From NCBI RefSeq assembly GCF_013204845.1, contig NZ_JABMKY010000019.1, forward strand, positions 87,114-151,113: DNA of 64,000 nucleotides, in the 5' to 3' direction. The notes below the pieces were generated by a model. It was not told where the DNA came from. It did not search any database and saw only the letters and a program-made list of their open reading frames with translations. Source of the stretch: Paenibacillus qinlingensis (GTDB lineage Bacteria; Bacillota; Bacilli; Paenibacillales; NBRC-103111). The position numbers and the translations under genes were made by a program. This document shows, in pieces, positions 33,770 through 42,644 of this stretch. Positions within the stretch are counted from its first letter, which is position 1, and each line of letters begins with the position of its first letter.

Positions 33770-36700
33770 GTGAGTACGATGTTGAGAGACTTATTAAACA
33801 ATTTCTCGCTTGTTGCCGTATTTGTTTTTATATCGATTCAAATTTTTTACTCCCCCAAATTACAAAAGGCAGCACAATGGAAATTTCAGATTTTGGCAGG
33901 TATAGCGCACGGGCTATTCGGAGTTATGCTTGCTTATACTGGGGTCCATGTGAGCGAACGGCATATCCTAGATTTGAAAGCGGTTGCAATATTAATGGCT
34001 ACGTTCATTGGTGGCAGCGTTTCTGGTTTTATTACTACAGTTATTATCATTATTGGCAGGACGATGATCGATCCAGCGGTTTTGTTTCGCGTATCGCTGC
34101 TAGGCTTCATTATATATGCAGGCTGTTTACTTATCCATTACTACATCAGAGATTACTGGAAGAAATGGTTCCTGCTCGTATTATGTCCTGTAAGCGTGTT
34201 ATTCGTGGATATGGTCCTTATCTATAAGCTTCCTACGGAGCTTGTTATTCCGAATTTAGTTTTACATTTAGGGGCGGGCATGTTCGTTGCAGGACTTTTC
34301 CGTTACTTCTTACGCTCCGAAGAGCTCAAAAGGCAAGTACGACATATTCAACAGGAGCTATCTGATATTCTACGTTTCCAACCAGGTCTTACGTTTAAAC
34401 TAAAAAAAATACAGAATTCGTTGGTATACACAATCATTGATGGTCAATTATTGCATCAGCTTGGGATTAAGCCAGATGACTTTTTCTACAAGGATGTGCA
34501 TGCGATTCCATCGTATTCGAAAGACGTTGCGCAATTTTTGCAATCCAAATATGAAGAAGCTTACCGAGGAAATCAAGTCTCCTATGAAATGGATGTACGT
34601 GGAAAAATCATTTTCACGACGTTACAGCCTGTTTTCGATGGTGAAGAGGTTGTTGAAGTCATAGGCTCGGCGACTGATGTTACGGAGAAGAGTCTTGCAG
34701 AACGTCGGATTCAGGAAAGTGAAGAGCGGAATCGGATTCTCGTAGAAAACTCGCAGGAGGGCATTCTGGGTTTTACAACGGAAGGCGAAATTACGTCAGT
34801 GAATCAAGCAGCAAGTCTACTTACACAAACTAGAGCTGAGGACATGCTAGGTCTTACAATGACTGCTTTTTTACCCTTATACGAGCAGGAGCTTTGGGAG
34901 CAGCACTTTCAAGAAGTGTTAACTAATGGTGATAATGTGAGATTCGAAATCGCGATTCCTTCGGCGGAGGGCCAGAGAAGAGACTATCGGGTAACACTTT
35001 CAGCTTATCATCAGGCATCTGGTGAAGTGAAAGGGATTGTAGGTACGATTCACGATTTTACAGAAGCCTCTATGCGCCATGCGGCAGATCAAGCCAATTT
35101 AGCGAAGAGTCATTTTATTGCCAAAATGAGTCATGAAATTCGAACGCCTTTGAATGGCATTATCGGGCTATCTCAGCTGTTAGGGAAGTCGCCGCTCTCC
35201 GAGCACCAGAAGCATTATTTAACCAATATTACCTCATCTTCGCATACGCTGTTAGGTATTATTAATGATGTGTTGGACTTTTCCAAAGTAGAAGCAGGCA
35301 AATTAGAAGTGGAACGAACGAGTTTTAATCTGGACGAGCTCTTGAAGGAGCTTTCCAGTATTTGTAGTGTACTATCAAAGAGTCAGCCCATAGAACTTAT
35401 TTTCAGTACGCCTGCTGAGTTGCCCAGACGACTGCTTGGAGATCCGCTTCGGTTGAAGCAAGTATTGCTTAACCTCTGCAGCAATGCCATTAAATTTACG
35501 AGTGCAGGTTATGTGATGCTTCACATTGAGTTTGCTCCACGGGCATCCAGCGGGGAAATGATGCTGCGATTTAGCGTCGAAGACTCGGGGATTGGAATTT
35601 CGGCGGATCGACTTTCGTACATTTTTGAGCCTTTCTCTCAGGCGGATGGCTCAACAAGCCGCGAGTATGGAGGAACCGGTTTGGGACTGCCGATCAGCCA
35701 ACATTTGATCACGTTAATGGGCGGTGTGCTCCAAGCCGAAAGTATAATGGGAAGCGGGAGTCGTTTCTCATTTACCTTGCCTTTTCAAATTATAGAGCAT
35801 AACGATCCGGATGAGTGGGACATTGGCGAGGGGAATGAGCCTTATCGTGTGCTGATTGTTGAGGATCATCCCCTTATGCGAAACAGCTTACAAGATACCT
35901 TAGAATCCTTCGCCCTCCTTGTAACGACGGTTCCTTCTTGGGATTCGTTGTTTAAACAACTAGGAGAGAAAATAGATGCGGAGGAAGACTTTCAATGCCT
36001 CATCCTAGATATGGAAAGTGATGACATGTATGGTCTAGAGACTTGGGGTGCTCTCCTCGCTTCAATTCGCAGAGATCGAACGCGCTTAATTTGTCTGACT
36101 TCCTCTATGGGGAAGGAAGAGCTGCTTACCCTCCCTGAGGACATAAGGCCTGATGCCGTGCTGGTCAAACCGATTAGTCGACTAGAGCTATATCAGATGT
36201 TGGACTCTATGTTCCATCCAAAGCAGGAATCACGGGTGTCTGATCATGGACTGATGTCGAATCCTTCTGAGACTGAGGAGGAAAAGGGACACATTCTACT
36301 CGTTGAGGATAATGAAATTAATCAACAAGTGGCTATGGAGCTGCTCGAGGAACGCGGCTACAGGATTACGTTAGCGACTAATGGTCAAGAAGCATTGGAC
36401 ACGTTGGACAATGGCGAATTTGCGTTGGTTCTCATGGATATTCATATGCCAGTTATGGATGGCGTCGAGGCGACAAAACTTCTGCGTCTGAACCCAAGAT
36501 TTCGCAAAATACCGATCATCGGGCTTACGGCTAACGTGGTGAAACAAGACCAAGAAGCGTACCTCCAAATAGGCATGAATGATGTGCTTAGCAAACCGCT
36601 GGATGTGAAGCTGCTGTTTCGAGTCATTCACAAATGGATGGAGCCCGAGAAGAGGAAGGAGCGCGAGCGGAGCTTCAAGCAACCGCAACCGGCTGACGGA

Positions 36701-37051
36701 GAAGAACCCCCTTATTATCAAGGGATCGCCGCGATAGATTGGGAGGGTGCTTTGGCCCGAGTGGAGGGCAAAGAGAGTATTCTTCTCGTCATGCTGCAAT
36801 TGTTCAAGAAAAATTACAGTGACTTCGCAGATCTGCTCTGGGTCCATCACCGCGAGGGCGACTGGGTTGCGGCCAAGAGAGCTGCGCATACGTTAATCGG
36901 TGTTGCTGGCAGTTTATCCGCAGAAGCGTTGCATGCGGGAGCTGTGAAACTCCAAGCAACAATTCTCCTGAATGAGAATTATGAGGACCAAATTGCCGAG
37001 ATCGCATCGGAGATTGAAAGCATAATCGTTTGTATTCCGGATGAAGCATAA
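33770..37051 (+). CDS. Hybrid sensor histidine kinase with two receivers and Hpt domain
   Basis: The 1093-aa protein starts with five to six membrane spans resembling the LytS-type 5TM sensor (to about residue 185). A PAS-like segment (200-310), a PAS domain (about 318-440), HisKA with AKMSHEIRTPLNG (phospho-His 455) and HATPase with a GIGIS G1 box and GTGLGLPIS follow. Receiver 1 (about 690-820) keeps the VEDH, LDM, SS and VKP positions; receiver 2 (about 843-960) has MDIHMPVMDG with phospho-Asp 890. An Hpt domain with AAHTLIGVAGS (His 1040) ends the protein, giving a full phosphorelay within one chain. The start may be GTG 33770 or ATG 33779, both behind GGGGTG. No output regulator is adjacent, so its target is unknown. 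Confidence 0.92.
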   Translation: MSTMLRDLLNNFSLVAVFVFISIQIFYSPKLQKAAQWKFQILAGIAHGLFGVMLAYTGVHVSERHILDLKAVAILMATFIGGSVSGFITTVIIIIGRTMIDPAVLFRVSLLGFIIYAGCLLIHYYIRDYWKKWFLLVLCPVSVLFVDMVLIYKLPTELVIPNLVLHLGAGMFVAGLFRYFLRSEELKRQVRHIQQELSDILRFQPGLTFKLKKIQNSLVYTIIDGQLLHQLGIKPDDFFYKDVHAIPSYSKDVAQFLQSKYEEAYRGNQVSYEMDVRGKIIFTTLQPVFDGEEVVEVIGSATDVTEKSLAERRIQESEERNRILVENSQEGILGFTTEGEITSVNQAASLLTQTRAEDMLGLTMTAFLPLYEQELWEQHFQEVLTNGDNVRFEIAIPSAEGQRRDYRVTLSAYHQASGEVKGIVGTIHDFTEASMRHAADQANLAKSHFIAKMSHEIRTPLNGIIGLSQLLGKSPLSEHQKHYLTNITSSSHTLLGIINDVLDFSKVEAGKLEVERTSFNLDELLKELSSICSVLSKSQPIELIFSTPAELPRRLLGDPLRLKQVLLNLCSNAIKFTSAGYVMLHIEFAPRASSGEMMLRFSVEDSGIGISADRLSYIFEPFSQADGSTSREYGGTGLGLPISQHLITLMGGVLQAESIMGSGSRFSFTLPFQIIEHNDPDEWDIGEGNEPYRVLIVEDHPLMRNSLQDTLESFALLVTTVPSWDSLFKQLGEKIDAEEDFQCLILDMESDDMYGLETWGALLASIRRDRTRLICLTSSMGKEELLTLPEDIRPDAVLVKPISRLELYQMLDSMFHPKQESRVSDHGLMSNPSETEEEKGHILLVEDNEINQQVAMELLEERGYRITLATNGQEALDTLDNGEFALVLMDIHMPVMDGVEATKLLRLNPRFRKIPIIGLTANVVKQDQEAYLQIGMNDVLSKPLDVKLLFRVIHKWMEPEKRKERERSFKQPQPADGEEPPYYQGIAAIDWEGALARVEGKESILLVMLQLFKKNYSDFADLLWVHHREGDWVAAKRAAHTLIGVAGSLSAEALHAGAVKLQATILLNENYEDQIAEIASEIESIIVCIPDEA

Positions 37052-37666
37052 GCTTTGGTGAAGGAACTGGGAAATAGTACCTTATGTAGATTCAATGTGA
37101 TCCTACACTTGATTCCCACTTCATAGCGTACGCTGTGTCCGTTAGCCGTTTCCCTCACCTGTAGCCCACCAGAACATCAACGCTAACGGCTACCACGGCC
37201 GTTATTTGTCCAAATGGAGCGCCATTTCTACGCTAACGGCCACCACGGCCGTTATTTGTCCAAAACAGCTGATTCTAGCCCGATTTTCACTCCAAGTGTA
37301 CGCTGTGTCCGTTAGCCGTTTCCCTCATGTGTAGCCCACCAGAACATCAACGCTAACGGCCACCACAGCCGTTATTTGTCCAAATGGAGCGCCCTTTGTG
37401 CGCTAACGGCCACCACGGCTGTTATTTCGTCTAAATGGAGCGCCCTTTCTGCGCTAACGGCCACCACGGCCGTTATTTGTCCAAATGCAGCACCCTTTCT
37501 ATGCTAACGGCCACCAGTGCCGTTATTTCGTCCAAAACAGCTGATTCTAGCCCGATTTTCACTCCATAGCGTACGCTGTGTCCGTTAGCGAATCAGGAGC
37601 ATCGAATTCGGTCAAATAGCGTCGCGTGTGTCCGTTAGCAGCACCGAACCCCGCCCCGCTCAACAG
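37052..37666. repeat. Intergenic repeat array, 50-bp units with palindromic cores
   Basis: The core GCTAACGGCCACCACGGCCG recurs, with small changes, at 37181, 37231, 37351, 37401, 37452 and 37503, mostly 50-51 bases apart. Inside it TAACGGCC and GGCCGTTA form a perfect inverted repeat. A longer block (GTACGCTGTGTCCGTTAGCC through CCACCAGAACATCAACG) occurs at about 37128 and 37298, period 170, and partly at 37571. AAAACAGCTGATTCTAGCCC occurs at 37263 and near 37534. There is no gene sense in any frame. Confidence 0.8.
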
Positions 37667-38323
37667 TCACAACTTCAACTGAAAAGTACGGTATCGCTGA
37701 CGTCCTCCAACAACAGTTAAGAGTTGCTTCTCAACTAGTTGATGCAGCACTCGCCTTGCATGTCGATCGGAGAGCCGAAGATGTTCGGCAATTTCTATCG
37801 GTGTAATGGGTCGAAGCAAACGACGAGCAAAACGTACTACTTCTGCTTCTGCCCAATCCAAGCTAGCAGACACATCGGCTGATAGGAATCTACCGACGAA
37901 TGACAGGATAAGTTGTTGGCATTGTTTCGGATCTTCTTTGATGGACAAATAAGCGATAGGCATAAAAGTCCACCCATCAAGGGTTAGCAAGCTATGTCGC
38001 ATGCATAAATCTTTAAATCTTTTAACATCAAGATCTCTTGCATGCGATCCAAATCCCTGTATTTCAATTCCTCCTTTTACGCCGCCAGGCATATAGGCAA
38101 GATCCAGATAGCGGTAGCCATTATTGAAATCACGTACCTCCCACTCGGGGTATAAGTGATTGAAATTGCCGATGGCAGGAAACCAAATACAACGTAAAAA
38201 CTCAATTGTTCCGTGGCCCAACCCTTTTTCTAACAATTCAAGCCTTCGATGATTTACGTTCCCAGTCCCAGCGTGCGCAATCATTTCCTGCATCCATTCG
38301 TTATATTTTTCCTCAAATGACAT
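37667..38323 (-). CDS. Nuclease-fold-like protein with C-terminal winged helix (unassigned)
   Basis: The 218-aa protein is not firmly recognised. The middle holds RYLDLAYMPGGVKGGIEIQG, where an Asp and a GIEIQ separated by a turn resemble the D...ExQ/ExK core of PD-(D/E)xK or Vsr/DUF559-type folds, followed by a basic HARDLDVKRF helix. The C-terminal 70 residues look like a winged helix-turn-helix (TPIEIAEHLRLSDRHARRVL). It is possibly a DNA-binding regulator derived from a nuclease fold. No partner gene is adjacent: a terminator and the uxu operon lie on one side, the repeat array on the other. Confidence 0.55.
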   Translation of the reverse strand: MSFEEKYNEWMQEMIAHAGTGNVNHRRLELLEKGLGHGTIEFLRCIWFPAIGNFNHLYPEWEVRDFNNGYRYLDLAYMPGGVKGGIEIQGFGSHARDLDVKRFKDLCMRHSLLTLDGWTFMPIAYLSIKEDPKQCQQLILSFVGRFLSADVSASLDWAEAEVVRFARRLLRPITPIEIAEHLRLSDRHARRVLHQLVEKQLLTVVGGRQRYRTFQLKL

Positions 38324-38359
38324 TCATCTCAGTCTCCTCTTCATTGTAAATAAACAAAC

Positions 38360-38409
38360 AAAAACCGTTCCACAGCATAGCTCATAATGAGCGTTATGCA
38401 ATGAAACGG
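38360..38409 (-). terminator. Terminator of the uxu operon
   Basis: On the minus strand GCCGTTTCATTGCATAACGC pairs with GAGCTATGCTGTGGAACGG as an imperfect long stem, followed by five T. It lies behind the SDR gene. Confidence 0.7.
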
Positions 38410-38483
38410 CGTGTGCTTCACTCCGTATACCTTATTAACATTAGTATAAAAGAAAAGGACCAGTAATACTAGAATAAGTAATC

Positions 38484-39338
38484 CTAAACGCCAGAATAGG
38501 CCATGAATCCGCCATCTACAGGGATCGTCGTACCCGTAACGAAGCGTGACATGTTGGAATCAGCCAACCACAGCAACGTGCCTAGTAAATCCTCCGGCTT
38601 ACCAAAACGGCGCATCGGGGTATGGGCAATGATTTTATGGGACCGGTCCGTCAGACTGCCATCCTCTTTCATCAACAATTTGGCATTCTGCTCCGTCAAA
38701 AAGAATCCAGGTGCAATGGCATTCACACGAATGCCGCTTTCCGCCAAATGAACAGCTAACCATTTCGTAAAGTTATCAATAGCCGCTTTGGCAGCGCTAT
38801 AGGCAGGAACTTTCGTCATTGGCGAAGGTGCGCTCATGGATGAGATATTGATCACGGTTGCACCCGTTTTGCCATGCATATGCTTGGTGAATACTTGCGT
38901 AGGAATTAAGGTGCCCACGAAATTAAGATCAAGCACGTTGCGGAATCCAGTGATGCTTAGATCATAAAACGATTGAACATCCGGATCTGCCACGTCCTCC
39001 ATTTTGAAAATCTCATTCGTCGTATTCGCGCTGGCATGGTTGCCACCCGCACCATTAATAAGAATATCACAGGTACCCAGCAATTCCGTCACGATTGCCG
39101 CAGCTTGTTCTACACTTTCAGTTACGGTTACATCGCAAGCAACAGCAACGGCCACGCCGCCAGCAGCCTCAATTTCACGAACCACAGCTAAGCCTTTCTC
39201 ATGCGTACGATTCAGAATGGCAATACGCGCGCCTTGTCTAGCTAATTCTAAGGCCATAACGCGGCACAGAACACCAGCGCCTCCAGTAATCACGACGACC
39301 TTCCCTTGCAGGGACGGGAAATTAGTTAATTTGCTCAT
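38484..39338 (-). CDS. uxuB: D-mannonate oxidoreductase (fructuronate reductase), SDR type
   Basis: The 284-aa protein is a classical SDR: VVITGGAGVLCRVMALELAR at the cofactor site, DILINGAGGNHASANTT, the Ser in VINISSMSA and YSAAKAAIDNF with the catalytic Tyr and Lys. The GGNHASANTTNE segment and the C-terminal VTGTTIPVDGGF fit the YjmF/UxuB-type SDR that interconverts D-fructuronate and D-mannonate. It overlaps the upstream mannonate dehydratase gene by 17 bases, which supports this role more than sequence alone. Confidence 0.87.
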   Translation of the reverse strand: MSKLTNFPSLQGKVVVITGGAGVLCRVMALELARQGARIAILNRTHEKGLAVVREIEAAGGVAVAVACDVTVTESVEQAAAIVTELLGTCDILINGAGGNHASANTTNEIFKMEDVADPDVQSFYDLSITGFRNVLDLNFVGTLIPTQVFTKHMHGKTGATVINISSMSAPSPMTKVPAYSAAKAAIDNFTKWLAVHLAESGIRVNAIAPGFFLTEQNAKLLMKEDGSLTDRSHKIIAHTPMRRFGKPEDLLGTLLWLADSNMSRFVTGTTIPVDGGFMAYSGV

Positions 39339-40428
39339 ATGCAGTGACAGCTCCTTCTTGTAAAGTAGCGCCTTGGCGACATAACATGTCCCAAAGTCCC
39401 CATAAATACATGATACCTAATGCCCGATCGTACAACCCGTACCCAGGTCTGCAACGCTCATCCCAAATATGTCGACCATGATCTGGACGGCAAAATCCTT
39501 CGTAATTGTTTGCATACAGTGCCTGCACAATGCCTGACATATCAACCGTTCCATCCTGCGTACGATGAGAGGTTTCAATGAAATCACCATTCTCATACAG
39601 ACGAACATTCCGAAGATGGGCAAAAGGAATCCGATCCGCGAATTCATGCACGATCGAGACAATATCATTGCTCGGGTTCGCACCGAGTGAACCACTGCAC
39701 ATCGTAAGCCCGTTGTACGGGCTGTCATGCAAGGCTAAGAAACGGCGAATGTTCGCTTGGCTCGTCATCAATCTTGGCAATCCAAAGACGGACCAAGGCG
39801 GATCGTCCGGGTGTATCGCCATTCGAATGCCGTGCTCAGCGGCCACGGGAATAACTTCATCCAAGAAATACTTGAGATTTGCCCAGAGATGCTCTTCAGT
39901 GACATCCTTATAGGCGTCAAAAAGCTCTGTCAAATGAGCAAGTCGCTCAGGTTCCCAGCCGGGCATACTGAAATCGGGGTTGGCATTAATTCGTCCGACA
40001 TGCTCCGCAAGATCGAGGTTGGCAATTTTACTTTTTTCATAAAATAGTGCCGTCGAGCCGTCTTCCAGCTCCTTGTGTAAATCTGTTCGTACCCAATCGA
40101 ACACAGGCATGAAATTGTAGCAAATGACTTTGACCCCAACCTGCGCTAACGTGGCGATTGTTTTCTTATAATTAGCGATGTACGTATCGCGACTTGGCAG
40201 TCCTAATTTAATATCTTCATGAATGTTGACGCTTTCCACGACCTGCATATGCAGTCCCGCACGATCAGCCTCGGCTTTGATTTTCTGAATCTTATCCATG
40301 GGCCATTCTTCACCGGCAGGTACATCATGCAATGCCCAGACGATACCTTCAACACCGGGAATTTGTTTGATTTGCTTCAGAGTGACCGTATCGTTGCCCT
40401 CTCCAAACCAACGGAATACCATTTTCAT
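39322..40428 (-). CDS. uxuA: Mannonate dehydratase
   Basis: The protein of 368 aa matches UxuA: MVFRWFGEGNDTVTLKQIKQ at the start, VESVNIHEDIKLGLPSRD, MAIHPDDPPWSVFGLPRLM in the middle, and a late GFCRPDHGRHIWDE with metal-binding His/Asp. It removes water from D-mannonate to give 2-keto-3-deoxygluconate. ATG 40428 is the family-consistent start, 13 bases after GGGAGG. ATG 40449, seven codons earlier, overlaps that site and is less likely. It lies between uxuB and the GntR regulator gene on the same strand, forming the hexuronate operon. Confidence 0.95.
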   Translation of the reverse strand: MKMVFRWFGEGNDTVTLKQIKQIPGVEGIVWALHDVPAGEEWPMDKIQKIKAEADRAGLHMQVVESVNIHEDIKLGLPSRDTYIANYKKTIATLAQVGVKVICYNFMPVFDWVRTDLHKELEDGSTALFYEKSKIANLDLAEHVGRINANPDFSMPGWEPERLAHLTELFDAYKDVTEEHLWANLKYFLDEVIPVAAEHGIRMAIHPDDPPWSVFGLPRLMTSQANIRRFLALHDSPYNGLTMCSGSLGANPSNDIVSIVHEFADRIPFAHLRNVRLYENGDFIETSHRTQDGTVDMSGIVQALYANNYEGFCRPDHGRHIWDERCRPGYGLYDRALGIMYLWGLWDMLCRQGATLQEGAVTAYEQIN

Positions 40429-40458
40429 AGATGCACACTCGCCTCCCATATCGTCAAC

Positions 40459-41136
40459 CTATTTGAAATACGTAGGGAACTTCTCTTTTAATAATGCTTG
40501 ATCAGCAATGCCAACTTGAAGATGCGCGTGTATGATTTGCTCAGCCTTATCAGGCTGCTGCTCTTTGATGGCATCCACAATTTGCCCATGCTGGGCGTAG
40601 AGCTCATCCCAATGATGATCAGTCGCTAAGCGAAGCATACGGGTGCGGTTCAAATGCACATTAATTTGCCCAATGACTGCCCAAGTGTTCATTTTCTTAC
40701 AGCCTTCAAAAATCGTCCGATGAAACTCCTCATCAAGTTCAAACATTTTCTTGAAGTCTTGTTCATCCATGCATACTTTCTGAGAGGCCAAATTCATTTG
40801 AAGCAAGCGCAGGGACTCTTCCGGAAATGAGAGGCAGGCTAAACGAATGACGGCGCTTTCTAGATGTTCGCGAATGAAACGTGCTTCATCCACCAGCTCC
40901 AGATCAATGCGGGAGACAACCGTGCCGCGTTGCGGATAAATATCCAATAGGCCTTCCTGTGCTAATTGTACGAAACTTTCCCGAACAGGTGTCCGGCTCA
41001 CATTGAAGCTTACCGACATTTCTTTCTCTGAAATGGTGGTGCCTGGAAGCAGGGCTAAGCTCAGAATTTGAGCCTTGAGCGTGTGGTAGACAGCATCTCG
41101 GGTCGAACTAATCAGAGGTTTTTTGAAGTAATCCAT
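40459..41136 (-). CDS. GntR/FadR-family repressor of the hexuronate operon
   Basis: The 225-aa protein has an N-terminal winged helix (ISEKEMSVSFNVSRTPVRES) and a C-terminal FCD ligand domain with metal-binding His residues (LDEEFHRTIFEGC, YAQHGQIVDAI, IIHAHLQVG). It is the first gene of the operon with uxuA and uxuB and lies behind a perfect palindrome, so it most likely represses its own operon until a hexuronate or its product binds. UxuR/ExuR naming is plausible but not provable here. Confidence 0.88.
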   Translation of the reverse strand: MDYFKKPLISSTRDAVYHTLKAQILSLALLPGTTISEKEMSVSFNVSRTPVRESFVQLAQEGLLDIYPQRGTVVSRIDLELVDEARFIREHLESAVIRLACLSFPEESLRLLQMNLASQKVCMDEQDFKKMFELDEEFHRTIFEGCKKMNTWAVIGQINVHLNRTRMLRLATDHHWDELYAQHGQIVDAIKEQQPDKAEQIIHAHLQVGIADQALLKEKFPTYFK

Positions 41137-41167
41137 GTGGATCTCCTTTGCAAAATGATGCCTAAAT

Positions 41168-41197
41168 CCATACTACCATACTTGTATGGTAGTATGG
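41168..41197. promoter_or_regulatory. Perfect 14-bp-arm palindrome, GntR operator candidate
   Basis: CCATACTACCATAC at 41168-41181 and GTATGGTAGTATGG at 41184-41197 are perfect inverted repeats around TT. They sit 32 bases before the GntR start codon. The ATACTTGTATGG centre has the GT(N)nAC-type spacing seen in FadR-family operators. Confidence 0.75.
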
Positions 41198-41260
41198 AAG
41201 TGTAAAATGAGCAGCGAACCTTCGCAGAGTTCGGAGAGCCTACCGATTTGAACAAGCATA

Positions 41261-41322
41261 TAAAAACACCGCATGCAGCCCGTGTTTTCCTCACTTGGAA
41301 TAACACGAATCACATACGGTGT
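41261..41322 (-). terminator. Terminator of the ParB-like gene
   Basis: Read on the minus strand, ACACCGTATG pairs with CATGCGGTGT, and an inner CGTGTT/AACACG stem adds to it; five T follow. The structure sits between the ParB-like gene and the uxu promoter. Confidence 0.65.
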
Positions 41323-41331
41323 AAGTTAATT

Positions 41332-42420
41332 TTAACGAGAGACAGCTAGGCTTTGAACCGTTCTCCAAGCTTCCAATTGCTTCTCCAACTGTTCCACTAA
41401 CGCCGAGACATCTTGAGAGAACTGCTCTCTTTGTTGCTCGTTCATCCCATTCTGCTGGTGCTGCAGCTCGCTAGAAGTAGGTGGAGCGGGAATCGTATGA
41501 AGCAACTGCTGAAGCCTAGCTTGTAACAGCGATCCGGCAGCAGCAGCAACATCTGTATCAACAGCTTGCGGTACAGCTAGCTTAGCTTCAACTGGTAGCC
41601 CCACAGTGTTAACCTTTGAATTCTGCGCAGGAACGTCAACTTCTTGAACGTCAACTCGTATCTTCTCAGCTTTAGCAGGTGTCTTGGCAGCGATTGGCTT
41701 CGCTCGTTCAGCCCGATTGTTCTGAAAGGTAGACCAGGTTTCGATTAGTTCTGGTCCTGATTTATAGAGCAGTTGTCCCTTGATTCTGTCAGAGATGTCT
41801 TTATCTTTAAACATCTTGGCAATTTTCTTCACATCACTGACAGGCATTTCATCCCTTGCCATGATTAAGGCTAGGGGATCACGATGCTCCATGGGCAGAT
41901 CCTTCAGAGGCAATAATTGATCCTCCGTAAGTTTATCTTTGCGAATCTCTGTGCCGCCTACGATAAGTTTCTTAACGGAGTTTCCAAACTTAAGCAGTTC
42001 ACACTTATTTTTGATATATGCTTCCGGTTTACCTAGCTTGCCAGAAAGATATTTGATAGATGAGCTGAATTTCGCATCATGCATAAGCTTATGAAAGGCC
42101 TCGGCTTCCTCAATGGGAGAGAAGCCTTCTCGCGTTAGATTTTCAGCAATCTGCTCCAGATAGATTTCCATCTCATCCGTTACCGTTGACACGATGCAAG
42201 ATATGGTTGGAAGCCCGAGCATTTTGGTAGCTTTATATCTGCGATTGCCATAAATGATCTTATATCGGTTGTTGGCGGTTGTACGTACTTTGATCGGAGA
42301 GAGTAAACCAATTTCCCCAATGCTTTTCATTAATTCTTGCAGTGCTTCTTCATCGAACTGGTAGCGGGGCTGGTCCGTGTCCTCGTCAATGAGATGCATA
42401 GGAATGTTATGTATGTCCAT
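41332..42420 (-). CDS. ParB/Spo0J-like nucleoid-occlusion or partition family protein
   Basis: The protein of 362 aa has the ParB N-terminal domain: TDQPRYQFDEEALQELMKSI, GLLSPIKV, and the nucleotide-binding IIYGNRRYKATKMLGLPTI, where classical ParB has GERRxRA. A helix-turn-helix-like region, ENLTREGFSPIEEAEAFHKL, follows. The last 130 residues are Ala/Pro/Gln-rich. It stands alone without a ParA gene, so a chromosomal partition role is doubtful; Noc-like or regulatory roles are possible. ATG 42420 is preferred because GGAG is 8 bases upstream; ATG 42426 is too close. Confidence 0.8.
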   Translation of the reverse strand: MDIHNIPMHLIDEDTDQPRYQFDEEALQELMKSIGEIGLLSPIKVRTTANNRYKIIYGNRRYKATKMLGLPTISCIVSTVTDEMEIYLEQIAENLTREGFSPIEEAEAFHKLMHDAKFSSSIKYLSGKLGKPEAYIKNKCELLKFGNSVKKLIVGGTEIRKDKLTEDQLLPLKDLPMEHRDPLALIMARDEMPVSDVKKIAKMFKDKDISDRIKGQLLYKSGPELIETWSTFQNNRAERAKPIAAKTPAKAEKIRVDVQEVDVPAQNSKVNTVGLPVEAKLAVPQAVDTDVAAAAGSLLQARLQQLLHTIPAPPTSSELQHQQNGMNEQQREQFSQDVSALVEQLEKQLEAWRTVQSLAVSR

Positions 42421-42644
42421 CTTCATATCTCCATTCGTTCAGGGTCATATGTCTAATTATATATCAAGGATGAAAGTGTGGGAACGCCAATTCAATAGAA
42501 AGGATTTGGAAGGGATTGGAAGGGACGTGGTAGACAAGTCCGAAGGCAAATAAATGTATTGCCAGTAAGGGAGAGGAGATGAAATAATAGAGAAATATGT
42601 CGAATAATGTTCCTGTTTCAAGTCAAATTTGGGAGGAGAGACCT

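Noticed and set aside
37110..37650. CRISPR array
   Set aside because: The units are 50-51 bases with the spacers themselves conserved, the cores are palindromic and no cas gene is near, so it is an intergenic repeat array.
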